Assembly (NCBI GenBank): GCA_963669155.1
Contig: OZ022579.1
Coordinates: forward strand, 20,562,571 to 20,626,570
Direction: 5' to 3'
Length of the DNA stretch: 64,000 bases
Source of the DNA: Arbacia lixula
Lineage: Eukaryota > Echinodermata > Echinoidea > Arbacioida > Arbaciidae
The first letter of the stretch is position 1; each line of letters begins with the position of its first letter. The notes below the pieces were generated by a model that saw only the letters and a program-made list of their open reading frames with translations, did no database searches and had not been told where the DNA came from. Positions 33,725 through 44,661 of this stretch are shown one piece after another. Position numbers and translations under genes: made by a program.

Positions 33725-36037
33725 TTACAAGTCCATGCGTTCGGGTGGTTTGCTAATTCTTCCATGTCGAGTTGTTCTGAACAAAGACGCGGATTGCTCT
33801 GCAGCTTCAGCTGGTTGCGCTGGGAATTCTGCGTCGTCATCCAGATCGCTGTCCATCTGCGTAGGATGTTGGATGTGCTCGGCTCGTTGTGTCGGTGGTG
33901 CAGGTCTGAGATGACGTCTGTTTCTGCGACGGATCTCACCCCTGTCAGTCTCTACCAAGTATGATCTGTTTGGTAGCTTCGACGTGATGGTACCGTGTTG
34001 AGCCCATCGGTTGTTGTGCATGTCTTGGAGTCTGACATGGTCACCTACGTTGAACTCTGGTAGGTCTTGAGCGTGTTTGTCGTAACGCTCTTTCTGCTTC
34101 ACTTTCTGCCTTTCCTTCCTCTCTTTCACCGAACGAGGATCGATGTGTTGGGGATCTAGTAGTTTGTCTACCATGGGCAGGTTTGATCTCATGCGCCGAT
34201 TGTACAGCAGTTCTGCAGGCGATTTTCCACATTCCAGTGGTGAGCTTCTGTACACTTGCAAAGCTCTGTAGACATCTTGCCCACTGTGTTCACACTTGCG
34301 GATGAGATTCTTGACGATCTTCACCACAGTTTCTGCTAGTCCATTGGACTGTGGGTGATACGGACTTGTTGTTGTGTGACCAAAGTCCCATTCTCTTGCA
34401 AAGCTCTTGAACTCTTGACTTGCAAACTGTGGACCGTTGTCAGTTACAAGCTCGCATGGAGTGCCTTGACGGGAGAATACCGCTTTCATGTGTTTGATCA
34501 CTGCTTTGCTTGTAGTTGTAGTCATGTTACAGACTTCAACAAACTGCGAATAGTAGTCAACGATCACCATGTACTCCTTGTTGTTCAACGTGAACAAATC
34601 TGCAGCGACCTTTTCCCATGGTCTGTTCGGTACTGCATGGGGTTGTAGACTTTCTGTCTGTTGTCTAGGCTTGTACATCAGGCATGAGTTGCAGTCTTGT
34701 ACCATTGCAGCTATGTCTTGATTGATCCTGGGCCAATACAAGACTTCACGTGCACGTTTCTTGCATTTTTCTATGCCCAGGTGTCCTTCATGGATTTTGC
34801 GCAACATCAACGGTCTCATTGTAGCTGGTACGACTATCTTGCTGCCTTTCAGGATCATGCCTTCTGCTTCTGACAGCTCGCTTCTGATGTTCCAGTATTC
34901 TCTGACTGCTACTGGACACTGCTGCTTTGTATTAGGCCACCCATCTCTGATGATGCCTAATAGCTCTTGTAGTGTGTTGTCTTTCTTTGTCTCTTCGACA
35001 AACTGGCTGCGTCTGTTGGACGTAACTGGTAGATTCATCATCACAGCATCGACATGGACTCTGATGTCTTCTTCTCTGTCAACATTCGTCTCGGCCTCTG
35101 GATCTACCGCTCTGGACAATGCATCTGCAGTGTGCATGTACTTGCCAGGTGTGTATGACACTTTCAAATCATATCGCTGCACCCTGATGAGTAGGCGTTG
35201 AATGCGAAGAGGACAGTCACAGAGTGGTTTGATGAACAACGGTATGAGTGGTTTGTGGTCAGTCTCCACTTCAACCTGTTGTCCATAGATGTACTGGTGA
35301 AATCGTTCGCATGCGTACGTTATTGCCAGCAGTTCTTTTTCTATTTGTGCATAGCGTGTCTCTGCATCGGTCATTGCTCTTGATGCATATGCTACGGGAA
35401 CCCATTCGTGATCATGTTGCTGCAGTAGCACTGCACCGAGGCCATTCTTTGAAGCATCTGCTGATACTTTTGTTGGTTTTGCGCAGTCATAGAAGTGTAG
35501 CACTGGTTGCTCTGACAGAGCTTCTTTGAGTTGATGCCAGGCTTTCTCTTGTGCGTCTTGCCACATCCACTCATTTTTCTTGTCAAGTAGACTTCTGAGA
35601 GGGGCTGACTTTGTGGCTAAGTCTGGTATGAACTTCCCTTGGTAGTTGACCATACCCAAGAACCTTTGGACGTCTTGTTTGCATTGTGGCCTTTCCATGT
35701 TTCTGATGGCTGCCACCTTCTTCGGGTCCGGCTGGACTCCCTGTTCGCTGATCAAGTCGCCGATGAATGTCAGCTTTCCAACGTCAAACTCACACTTGTC
35801 TTTGTTGAGTTTCAGGTTCACTTTCCGGGCTATGTCAAGGACCTGTATCAGCCTTGCATCATGCTCCTCTTGGGTGTTTCCCCACACGACTATGTCATCC
35901 ATCATTGTGTTGACACCGGGAATGTGTGCAAACAAATTATGCACTATCTTGTGAAACACTTCTGGAGCACTGCAAACGCCAAATGGTAGTCTCAGAAATC
36001 TGTACCGTCCGTACGGAGTGATGAAAGTGCACAGCTT
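33725..36037 (-). CDS. pol: Partial pol polyprotein: end of RT, RNase H, integrase (744 residues from first Met)
   Basis: One uninterrupted frame of 744 residues counted from the Met at 35959; the same frame is open upstream to the deletion junction, where FITPYGRYRFLRLPFGVCSA is RT sequence. RT catalytic site is MMDD at residues 19-22. RNase H shows SADAS (Asp168), EKEL (Glu208) and TDHKPL (Asp234). Integrase has the HHCC zinc finger (His390, His393, Cys423, Cys426) and a D,D35E core (Asp454, Asp507, Glu543), then a basic C-terminal domain. The normal Gypsy order RT-RH-IN identifies it. Missing: protease and RT fingers. There is no stop or frameshift inside, which agrees with the identical LTRs. 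It lacks its natural start, so a full pol protein cannot be made from this copy. Confidence 0.93.
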   Translation of the reverse strand, partial: KLCTFITPYGRYRFLRLPFGVCSAPEVFHKIVHNLFAHIPGVNTMMDDIVVWGNTQEEHDARLIQVLDIARKVNLKLNKDKCEFDVGKLTFIGDLISEQGVQPDPKKVAAIRNMERPQCKQDVQRFLGMVNYQGKFIPDLATKSAPLRSLLDKKNEWMWQDAQEKAWHQLKEALSEQPVLHFYDCAKPTKVSADASKNGLGAVLLQQHDHEWVPVAYASRAMTDAETRYAQIEKELLAITYACERFHQYIYGQQVEVETDHKPLIPLFIKPLCDCPLRIQRLLIRVQRYDLKVSYTPGKYMHTADALSRAVDPEAETNVDREEDIRVHVDAVMMNLPVTSNRRSQFVEETKKDNTLQELLGIIRDGWPNTKQQCPVAVREYWNIRSELSEAEGMILKGSKIVVPATMRPLMLRKIHEGHLGIEKCKKRAREVLYWPRINQDIAAMVQDCNSCLMYKPRQQTESLQPHAVPNRPWEKVAADLFTLNNKEYMVIVDYYSQFVEVCNMTTTTSKAVIKHMKAVFSRQGTPCELVTDNGPQFASQEFKSFAREWDFGHTTTSPYHPQSNGLAETVVKIVKNLIRKCEHSGQDVYRALQVYRSSPLECGKSPAELLYNRRMRSNLPMVDKLLDPQHIDPRSVKERKERQKVKQKERYDKHAQDLPEFNVGDHVRLQDMHNNRWAQHGTITSKLPNRSYLVETDRGEIRRRNRRHLRPAPPTQRAEHIQHPTQMDSDLDDDAEFPAQPAEAAEQSASLFRTTRHGRISKPPERMDL

Positions 36038-36210
36038 TGAGCTTTGTCTCCTATGACATGCAGAAGCATGGATGTCTGTGTTTTTTCATCTTTCTTCGAC
36101 AGACCACTAGCTACATTGTACAGTTCAAACCTCTGTTTGAAACGTTTCCAATTTTCTGCTACATTTCCTGTCAAGTCTAATGGCGCTGGCTGGCTTAGAT
36201 AGGTTGCCAT
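36031..36210 (-). pseudogene. gag: N-terminal gag fragment
   Basis: The frame starts at an ATG at 36210 (MATYLSQPAPLDL) and continues with ENWKRFKQRFELYNVASGL, the N-terminal pattern of Mag-type Gag proteins, to HVIGDKAQS. Near 36031-36044 it meets RT-coding sequence out of frame and runs to a stop about 15 codons on. AAAGCT occurs twice at the join (AAAGCTCAAAGCT), which suggests a microhomology deletion. Capsid C-terminal part and nucleocapsid zinc knuckle are absent. Confidence 0.82.
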
Positions 36211-36549
36211 ATTTGCAATCTTTTTTTCAGTAAATCGCTCTCTGAACAAAGCTTTAATCTCTTATCCTACTCTAGTGGTATCTTTTCAACCCGTCAGAAC
36301 AACGAGATAAACAATTTCATTGAGCAATATGCCGTACGCACTATGCGATGTCTCTACACGCACATAGTCATAACATGTACACAGTAGAGTGCACTGTGTG
36401 CTGTACACTGTCATGCACCATACATGCACTGCACTGCTGCACTGGCTAGCCAGTCTAATACACACGTAAATCACACTCAATATCGGAATGTCTGCACCTG
36501 TTTGGGGCCTTGATCCTCGGAAATGGACATTTTCTGAGCTGGTTCTTGG

Positions 36550-36562
36550 ACTTCTGACACCA
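36550..36562 (-). other. Primer binding site, tRNA-Leu type
   Basis: Directly after the 5' LTR on the minus strand, TGGTGTCAGAAGT is complementary to the 3' end of animal tRNA-Leu (…ACTTCTGACA plus CCA). This is the expected site for priming minus-strand synthesis, and tRNA-Leu use is known in SURL/Mag-type elements (recalled, not searched). Confidence 0.82.
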
Positions 36563-36715
36563 TGTTGTGATCTTATGTAGACTCAGATAGGATGACTCGA
36601 ACAAGGCTTCTACATTGTAGTAACTTTAATGCAGCAGACTATACGTGTGTGTGTTGATACAGTTGCCATCTTGAGAAGTCCCTGTAGTCTTGTCTCAAGA
36701 CTTACTATCATTACA
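36563..36715 (-). repeat. 5' LTR of the Mag/SURL-like element
   Basis: The copy is identical to 33136-33288 over 153 bp. CCCAC follows it on the plus strand, matching the CCCAC before the other LTR. Confidence 0.93.
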
Positions 36716-36720
36716 CCCAC

Positions 36721-37790
36721 ATCACACGCTGATGGGGACAATACTTTGGTTGGTTCGTTTCAAACTTAAAAAAGGATAGTTTTTTAATTTTCCTGAAAAT
36801 GTTTGTGAAGCTCTGACAGTTAAACTTCATACAAGATATCGTTAGGACTGCTGATTCCTGCCGAGTTTTAGAACTTTTGCAGATGGGACACCCTGTCTTT
36901 AAGACCTGTTTTAAAGTGTCCCATACATTATAACTACCTGCTCATAACGATCATGTGTCTTGTCTCCATATACGGGGGATACAACAATTTTTTAGAATGT
37001 TGAAAGATCTCAACACCACATCAGCACACTCAACTATATTGCACTGCATTTTGCAACAGCTCATTGCAACCATTACACCCGATAGATGATGAGAATGGTG
37101 TATTATAGTATTGTATTGCAGCATCAGATTGCCTTACATTCTGTAGCCACACAAACTTGCATCATGTGAGACGTACATGCTGAGAGTAACTTGGAAGGTG
37201 TCACTTTGCCTGTGTATGGGATGTGTTGCCAATTTGAAGAGTATCTGAGCTTGTCTATTGTCAAGAGAAGTATACCCATACTCATCCCATCCAGGGGAGA
37301 AAAAATTACTTTAGTTGTTCTAAGAGCAGAGAGACTAGAGAAATATATAGGTGAAACTGTGAGGAATATCAGCTGCACCACATGTCTACATTCATGAAGT
37401 GTATTTTAAAAAATGTTGATGTCTCAACAATTTTATCTGATATCCAGCCACATTATTCAACAAAAACAGATACATGAAGCCTTCAAAACACTTTAATATA
37501 TCACAAATGTACCATGAGTCCAAATGTATAATGTGAAAGTTTCTTTGATGCTTGAATGGTGTGACGTAATTGCCAGTTTAGCATCCATTCTGGGCTCAAT
37601 CAAATGAAATTGCAGAAATTTATGGTTCAATTATAATGAGCCTTTCCACTCTGCTCTGCATTATTTACTTCTTTGTCTTGAATAAGAGCAATCATGAAAG
37701 GTACATGACACTAAAACTGCAGTTTAAAATGGGGGGAAAAAAACATTTATTGGCTCTGATACCTTGACATATCACACAAAAACACATTCT
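36721..37790. other. Unassigned stretch
   Basis: No gene or known repeat is recognised. Overlapping short frames at 37124-37397 on the two strands are not supported by motifs. Confidence 0.5.
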
Positions 37791-39420
37791 AACGAGACAT
37801 ACTTGTGGACAAGTATCAGGTGGTCTGCATTGGCAAATTCATGCACAGACATGGGCTGGAAAATGCACGGTGAACTATAGACCTTCATTCGTGACACCAA
37901 CTATCCATAAGCAATGTGAGACAGCGCTCAAGAAAGCTCATAGGGCACCTATTATACTAAAATTTCAGAGAATTTCCTAAATGGTAACATGTTTATGCTA
38001 ACGTGATTAATAGTCATGTAAGAGAATGGGGTGAGAGAAAAAAGAATTGGAAAGAAAATCTCAAAGAGAATGACAAAGTGAGGCATAGAACAGAAGAAGA
38101 TGGCAAAATAAACATTGCAAAAGGAATGCAAAAGTTGACCCTACCCACGCCAGGAATCGAACCGGGGGCCTCGAGATCTTAAAACGGCGCCTTACCTATT
38201 GAGCCACAAATCTTCCCATTCACTTAACACGTAATGCCCAGCAGGGGCTAGAATGATTAAGAAATCGATATTCAAGCTGAAATTTCACCATGATCCCGAC
38301 ATCTGATTAAAAAATGGAGACAACGTTCCGGAAAGCTCGTAGACTCAGCTACAACATACTGAAATTTCAGAGTGAAAGCTTGACATATTAGTGAGATACA
38401 TCTCCTAGAAGCTCGTCATGTCATTTCATAAATACCACTTCCATTGACATAACACGGAAGTGCGATTTTGACATTCATGCGTATAATGAAATTTACACCG
38501 TGAAGACGTCATCAAAATGAAAAATGAAGGCAACTCCTACTATGGAGCGAGGTCTCAGCTACAACATACTGAAATTTGGGAGAAAATTGACCATGAATTA
38601 CTGAGATACACAAAAGCGGGTAAAAAAGTTCATGACGTCATACATGAAAAATCATTTTTTCGATTCATATGGCAATATGATGACATCAACATAAATTTAA
38701 AAGGTAAATCGAACATTAAATCACATCTACATTTCCCACTTTTTCAGAATATTGAAAAAAAATTGGGGGTCACCGGCCATTCTGAAGAGCTATGGCCGAT
38801 TGAAGGTAGTCATGTTTTTTGCAATATTTGCACACAAAAACGTATTGACGCACGCGCAGACTTTGAACTTTGACGCACCCGCACGACCTTGTTATTGCAT
38901 GGAAATGGCTCAAAATGACAGGATGTGTTGTATGTAGTGTCAGTAACATGAATCTAGTAAAAAAACGGAATTTTGACGTTTTTTTCGCGTTACGCACGGA
39001 AAAACGCGCGAACGCGCGCGCACGCGCGGAAATTTTTGAAATGCTAGAAATTACCTAAAACATATGCAAAACAATTTTGAGTTGATTCTGAGCATTTTTA
39101 AATTTTGCGCGCGCGTTTTTGCACTAACGTACGCGTACGCGCGCGTTTTAATTTATTGAAATTAATTGTATTATCATTAAATTTATGCATGTCAATTTTC
39201 ATTAGCTATAAATGATTGGTTCTAGAGCTAGATGAGGTAATAGGTTTTTATTAAACTGCTCGTAGATGACGTCACGATGACGTCATGACCTTGAAAATGT
39301 TGCTGGAACATGTTCACGTACATATTCATACATGATGAAGATTTCATGAAAAATGACTAATGCATTGTTGAGATATCCATGCCACAAAATTTTGGAATAA
39401 AAATAAATAAATAAATAAAT
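37791..39420 (-). repeat. tRNA-box repeat family, copy 2 (first of a direct tandem pair)
   Basis: The 1630-base unit begins AACGAGACATACTTGTGGAC on the plus strand and ends in (AAAT)n. The next unit starts immediately with the same 20 bases at 39421. It contains the tRNA-like segment in minus orientation, repeated GACGTCAT motifs, and a CpG-rich part (GAACGCGCGCGCACGCGCGG, GTACGCGTACGCGCGCG) at about 38995-39145. The pair differs at scattered single bases only. No protein-coding capacity is seen; short frames on both strands do not agree between family members. Confidence 0.85.
38143..38216 (-). other. tRNA-like segment with Pol III A and B boxes (copy 2)
   Basis: On the minus strand TGGCTCAATAGG (38195-38206) fits the A box and GGTTCGATTCC (38153-38163) is a perfect B box. 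The T-arm pairs at four of five positions. Acceptor stem pairing is poor, so it is not called as a tRNA gene. Confidence 0.65.
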
Positions 39421-41052
39421 AACGAGACATACTTGTGGACAAGTATCAGGTGGTCTGCATTGGCAAATTCATGCACAGACATGGGCTGGAAAATGCACGG
39501 TGAACTATAGACCTTCATTCGTGACACCAACTATCCATAAGCAATGTGAGACAGCGCTCAAGAAAGCTCATAGGGCACCTATTATACTAAAATTTCAGAG
39601 AATTTCCTAAATGGTAACATGTTTATGCTAACGTGATTAATAGTCATGTAAGAGAATGGGGTGAGAGAAAAAAGAATTGGAAAGAAAATCTCAAAGAGAA
39701 TGACAAAGTGAGGCATAGAACAGAAGAAGATGGCAAAATAAACATTGCAAAACGAATGCAAAAGTTGACCCTACCCACGCCAGGAATCGAACCGGGGGCC
39801 TCGAGATCTTAAAACGGCGCCTTACCTATTGAGCCACAAATCTTCCCATTCACTTAACACGTAATGCCCAGCAGGGGCTAGAATGATTAAGAAATCGATA
39901 TTCAAGCTGAAATTTCACCATGATCCCGACATCTGATTAAAAAATGGAGACAACGTTCCGGAAAGATCGTAGACTCAGCTACAACATACTGAAATTTCAG
40001 AGTGAAAGCTTGACATATTAGTGAGATACATCTCCTAGAAGCTCGTCATGTCATTTCATAAATACCACTTCCATTGACATAACACGGAAGTGCGATTTTG
40101 ACATTCATGCGTATAATGAAATTTACATCGTGAAGACGTCATCAAAATGAAAAATGAAGGCAACTCCTACTATGGAGCGAGGTCTCAGTTACAACATACT
40201 GAAATTTGGGAGAAAATTGACCATGGATTACTGAGATACACAAAAGCGGGTAAAAAAAGTTCATGACGTCATACATGAAAAATCATTTTTTCGATTCATA
40301 TGGCAATATGATGACATCAACATAAATTTAAAAGGTAAATCGAACATTAAATCACATCTACATTTCCCACTCTTTCAGAATATTGAAAAAAAATGGGGGT
40401 CACCAGCCATTCTGAAGAGCTATGGCCGATTGAAGGTAGTCATATTTTTTACTATATTTGCACACAAAAACGTATTGACGCACGCGCAGACTTTCAACTT
40501 TGACGCACCCGCACGACCTTGTTATTTCATGGAAATGGCTCAAAATGACAGGATGTGTTGTATGTAGTGTCAGTAACATGAATCCAGTAAAAAAACGGAA
40601 TTTTGACGTTTTGTTCGCGTTACGCACGGAAAAACGCGCGAACGCGCGCGTACGCGCGGAAATTTTTGAAATGCTAGAAATGGCCTGAAACATATGCAAA
40701 ACAATTATGAGTTGATTTGGAGCATTTTAAAATTTTGCGCGCGCGTTTTTGCACTAACGTACGCGTACGCGCGCGTTTTTATTTATTGAAATTAATTGTA
40801 TTATTATTAAATTTATGCATGTCAATTTTCATTAGCTATAAATGATTGGTTCTAGAGCTACATGAGATAATAGATTTTCATTAAACTGCTCGTAGATGAC
40901 GTCACGATGACGTCATGACCTTGAAAATGTTGCTGGAACATGTTCACGTATATACCCATGCATGATGAAGATTTGATAAAAAATGGCCCATGCATTGTTG
41001 AGATATCCATGCCACAAAAATTTGGAATAAAAATAAATAAATAAATAAATAA
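39421..41052 (-). repeat. tRNA-box repeat family, copy 3 (second of the tandem pair)
   Basis: The unit matches 37791-39420 with few substitutions (for example GAAAGATCG for GAAAGCTCG near 39962) and ends AATAAATAAATAAATAAT. After it come two AGGTGATCTG hairpins. The two units joined head to tail at an (AAAT)n tail suggest duplication by unequal exchange or insertion into an existing tail. Confidence 0.85.
39773..39846 (-). other. tRNA-like segment with Pol III A and B boxes (copy 3)
   Basis: The B box GGTTCGATTCC (39783-39793) and A box TGGCTCAATAGG (39825-39836) are in the same arrangement as copy 2. The segment is unchanged between the tandem copies. Confidence 0.65.
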
Positions 41053-41176
41053 TAAAGAAAGAAAATTCGGACGAAAACAAAAGGTGATCTGCATTGCAGA
41101 CCACCTAATAATAAATAAAGAAAGAAAATTCTAACGAAATTAAGAGGTGATCTGTCGTTGGCGACAGACCACCTAA
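41053..41176. repeat. Two hairpin-bearing short repeats after the tandem pair
   Basis: Twice the sequence AATAAAGAAAGAAAATTC is followed by a hairpin: AGGTGATCTGCATTGCAGACC-type stem ending CACCT (about 41081-41105), and AGGTGATCTGTCG with loop TTGG and CGACAGACCACCT (about 41145-41174). Each stem has one mismatch. AGGTGGTCTGCATTGG also lies 30 bases inside the start of each big unit, so these are probably family termini. Confidence 0.65.
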
Positions 41177-41252
41177 TAAGTAGCTGATAATTGGCTTCTC
41201 TACATTATTTGCCATGTTGTATTGAATAAGAGCAGGCATGAAAGATATTTAA

Positions 41253-41615
41253 AGGGGATATACTGTACTGGGAAGGCAAAAAGCCTTCAAAATGTAATTG
41301 TTAGCAATCTTCTTGTCAATGGTCTTAAATTGATGTATTGTCTATTTTAGAAGCTTGCTGAAAGTTATTTGCCCTCAAATGATCTACATTTGGAGTAATG
41401 AGTGATTAAATCACAAATTCTCAAAATGTTCGGGCCGGACATTTGAGGATTTAATCATTAGTCATTAAGTACTCCATATGTGGATCATTTGAGGGCAAAT
41501 AACTTTCAGCAAGCTTCTAAAATAGACAATACATCAATTTAAGACCATTGGTAAGAAGATTGCTAACAATTACATTTTGAAGGCTTTTTTGTCTTCCCAG
41601 TACAGTATATGCCCT
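41253..41615. mobile_element. TTAA-flanked foldback MITE (copy 1, 363 bp)
   Basis: Ends AGGGGATATACTGTACTGGG and CCCAGTACAGTATATGCCCT are inverted, and the arms stay complementary almost to the centre (FREE loop around 41425-41440). TTAA flanks both sides (41249-41252, 41616-41619). The copy at 59019-59381 has the same length and layout and interrupts a coding frame, confirming the boundaries. TTAA duplications occur in piggyBac and Kolobok-type elements. No transposase is encoded. Confidence 0.9.
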
Positions 41616-41619
41616 TTAA

Positions 41620-43044
41620 GACAAAAGTTGCATTTTGATAGTGAGGAGAAGGGGCCATTCGTTGCCCTAACGCCTTGAGACATAAAACAGAACTGCCCCC
41701 AAAATCCATTTCTATCATGTAGCTACTCCCAAGTACCTCCATGTATTTTAAGTACAAGTGTTTATTCTTTTCAATACATTTACCTGTATTTATCTTCATA
41801 TCTAATACATACATGGACTAAAACTATATTTATAAACAACTGATAATGCACCACAAGATGGGAAATTACTCTTAAAGATATGTTTCTGCTTTTTCTTTTA
41901 TAGGACACAAATATAGTTACATGTACATGTAGATGAGTCAATAAACTTGTCAGGAAAAGCACAATCCACTAATCTCCCCATTGGTGTATACTATGAGTAT
42001 GTGGCTTCTATGCGTTGGTAATGTAGTCATCTGCATGATTTGTGGGTGCATGCATCACAATTAAAGCAAAAATGAGAAAGAGAGGGGGAGAGCAAGAGCA
42101 AGTGAGAGAGAAAAAGGGAAAGAGAAATAGAGACAGAGATACAGGGGGAGAGAGGGGGAGAACAAGTGAGAGAGACTAGCAAAGACAATGCATTCCTTGA
42201 AAAAGTCAATGGATTTGTCAGAAAGGAAAAAAAATATATAATACAGGTGTTGTATTGTTCCGTTTTTGAATGTATCCATGGTCAGATTATGCACACAAAT
42301 CTTACATGTCAAAGTATAAATGCCTAGAAGTATACTTGTGTGCGTGTGTGTGTGTGTGTGTTGAAGCAGAAAACAAAATACTTGACGGTTGAAAAAACAC
42401 TTACAGTTTACGGAATTGTTGCATGTACATGTAAACTTACCCATGAAAACAGGAACGATTTCAGCATAACTTAAATAGACAAGAGAATACTTACATGTAG
42501 CCACAAATATGGGTAAATTGCATTATCACATTTAAAAAATGTTCCTGTGTAGATGATCAATATTACTTGTATAACACAATGATGAAGACTAGTTATTCCA
42601 TCCTATCTGTTATCATCATAGTGCTCATGGGAAATATTGTACTGTCTTTAATTCCTTTAGCATCATCCATCCATCATGCACATATACCTCTATTCTTAAG
42701 CTCCCCCCCCCTCCTTAATTGCTCATCCAACCTTTCCCCCTCGTTAAAATGCAGAGATATTCCAGTTGATTGTGCTCTTGTCCTCTACATCAAGGTTGGA
42801 TCAATTTCACGCCCTAAGAGAAAAACAAATTTTTGAGTGTAGCCTGGCTTGCAGACCTTTTGGCATTTCTACTCCAAACTCTCTTTTCACAGGTCAAGTA
42901 AAATATCTTTAACAAATTATGTGTGCTTGCATCTACATAGGGGCATTTAAATATTGAAAACAAATCATAAGATTTACAACTTTACAAAATTTGTTAACAT
43001 AAGCTATCTCTTCTCGATTCCTCAAGTATTTTGTTAGATGCAAC
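41620..43044. other. Unassigned stretch with microsatellites
   Basis: A GA-rich run lies at about 42072-42176 and a GTGTGTGT run at about 42337-42361. No exon or element is recognised. Frames at 42061-42504 and 42567-42836 are unsupported. Confidence 0.5.
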
Positions 43045-44340
43045 GTCAGAATTCATTTTTTTTACTGGATTCAGGTTTCTGACACTACATACATCACATC
43101 CTGTTATTTTGAGCCATTTCCATGCAATAATAGGGTCGTGCGGGTGCGTCAAAGTTGAAAGTCTGCGCGTGCGTCAATACGTTTTTGTGTGCAAATATTG
43201 CACAAAACATGATAGCTCTTCAGAATGGCTGGTGAGCCCCATTTTTTTTTAATATTCGGAAAGAGTATGAAATGTAGATGCGATTTCATGTGTCATTTTA
43301 CTGTTAAGTATATCATGATGTCATAATATTGCCATATGAGTCAAAAAATGAATTTTCATGTATGACATCATGAGCTTTTTTACTCGTTTATGCGTATCTT
43401 AAATGGAAAGAGTATGAAATGTAGATGCGATTTCATGTGTCATTTTACTGTTAAGTATATCATGATGTCATAATATTGCCATATGAGTCAAAAAATGAAT
43501 TTTCATGTATGACATCATGAGCTTTTTTACTCGTTTATGCGTATCTTAGTAATCCTTTATCAATTTTCTCCCAAATTTCAGTATGCTAGCTGAGACATTG
43601 CTCTATGGTAAAAGTTGCCTTCATTTTAATTTTGATGACATCTTCATGGTGTTAATTCCATTATGCGCATTAATGTTGAAATCGGATAAATTTATGTGTT
43701 GGAAGGGGCATTTATTTCAAATCATGAAATGACATGATGATCTTTTAGGAGCTGTATCTCACTTATGTTTGGATCTTTTACTCTGAAATTTTAGTATATT
43801 GTATCTGAATCTAGTAGCTTTTGGGGACGTGGTCTCCTTTTTTTTATTAGAAGTCGGGATCATGGCAAAATTTCAGCTTGAATATCGATTTTTAAATCAT
43901 TCTAGCCCCTGCTGTGCATTCCGTGTTAAGTGAATGGGTGGATGAATTGGTTAAGAGGCCGTCTTAAGAACGAGCGACCCTGGTTCGAATCCTGGTGTGT
44001 TAGTTTATCATTCATTTTGCAATGTTTATTTCGCCACCTTCTTCTGGTCTATCCCTCACTTTGTCATTCTCTTTGAGATTTTCTTTCCCAATCTTTTCTC
44101 TCGCCATTTTATCTAAAATGCCTATCATATGGACTATGTGATCATTTAGGCAAGTCTCTGAAATGTTAGTATGTTCTAGGTACACTTAGAACTTTTTTGA
44201 GCATGCCTCTGATTTCTAATGAACAGATGGTATCACCATGGAAGGTCCATGGTGTCACCATGCATTTACCAGCCCATGTCTGTGCATGAATTTGCCAATG
44301 CAGACCACCTTATATTTGCCCACAAGTATGTCTTGTTTTT
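43045..44340 (+). repeat. tRNA-box repeat family, copy 4, with an internal tandem duplication
   Basis: The order follows copy 1 (CATCACATCCTGTTATTTTG, GGTCGTGCGGGTGCGTCAAA, GTACGTT-like CAATACGTTTTTGTGTGC, tRNA-like segment, CAGACCACCTTATATTTGCC). A block of about 146 bases (GAGTATGAAATGTAGATGCG ... TTTATGCGTATCTTA) is present twice in a row, about 43262-43400 and 43410-43552. The CpG-rich tail of the tandem copies is missing. Confidence 0.75.
43930..44003 (+). other. tRNA-like segment with Pol III A and B boxes (copy 4)
   Basis: GGTTCGAATCC (43982-43992) is a perfect B box; TGGATGAATTGG (43939-43950) is a weaker A box. The middle differs from the other copies (GAGGCCGTCTTAAGAACGAG), yet the B box is kept. 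Confidence 0.6.
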
Positions 44341-44661
44341 TTATGTTTGTATTTTGAATGTCTTTCCTACTCTTTTTGCTCATGCCTTGAGCACCTAATT
44401 TAGGTGGAATTGGCGCATTTCAAATAACCATTACAATGAAATCTTTGCATTAAGACTGCTCAAGGGAGACAAGAAATGTAGACTTCATGTACAGGTTTCT
44501 TTAATACAGGTCTCAATGAGAAACATTGTTTGAGGGAAACAACAAATGTGGTCTTTTTAGACACAGAGTCTTTCTTTACAGGCAGAGCCTAAAACAGGTA
44601 TTACTATATAATCATCATCTTCAATCCATGAGACGGATGTATGACTGAAATTTGAAAAGCA

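Larger units (their letters stand above)
33136..36715 (-). mobile_element. Mag/SURL-like Ty3/Gypsy element, young but internally deleted (3580 bp)
   Basis: The element lies on the minus strand between two 153-bp LTRs that I find identical base for base, flanked by the 5-base duplication CCCAC (33131-33135 and 36716-36720). A primer binding site follows the 5' LTR and a polypurine tract precedes the 3' LTR. Inside are the start of gag, then a pol frame that begins in the middle of reverse transcriptase. The rest of gag, protease and the first part of RT are missing at a junction near 36031-36044. Identical LTRs mean a recent insertion. Either the deletion copy moved using proteins from another element, or the deletion came after insertion. 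Confidence 0.94.

Noticed and set aside
38143..38216. True tRNA gene
   Set aside because: A and B boxes are good but acceptor and anticodon stems do not pair convincingly, and the segment recurs inside a dispersed repeat.
39421..41176. Helitron call for the tandem repeats
   Set aside because: Hairpins are present but there is no standard 5' TC / 3' spacer-CTRR arrangement and no Rep/helicase; left unclassified.
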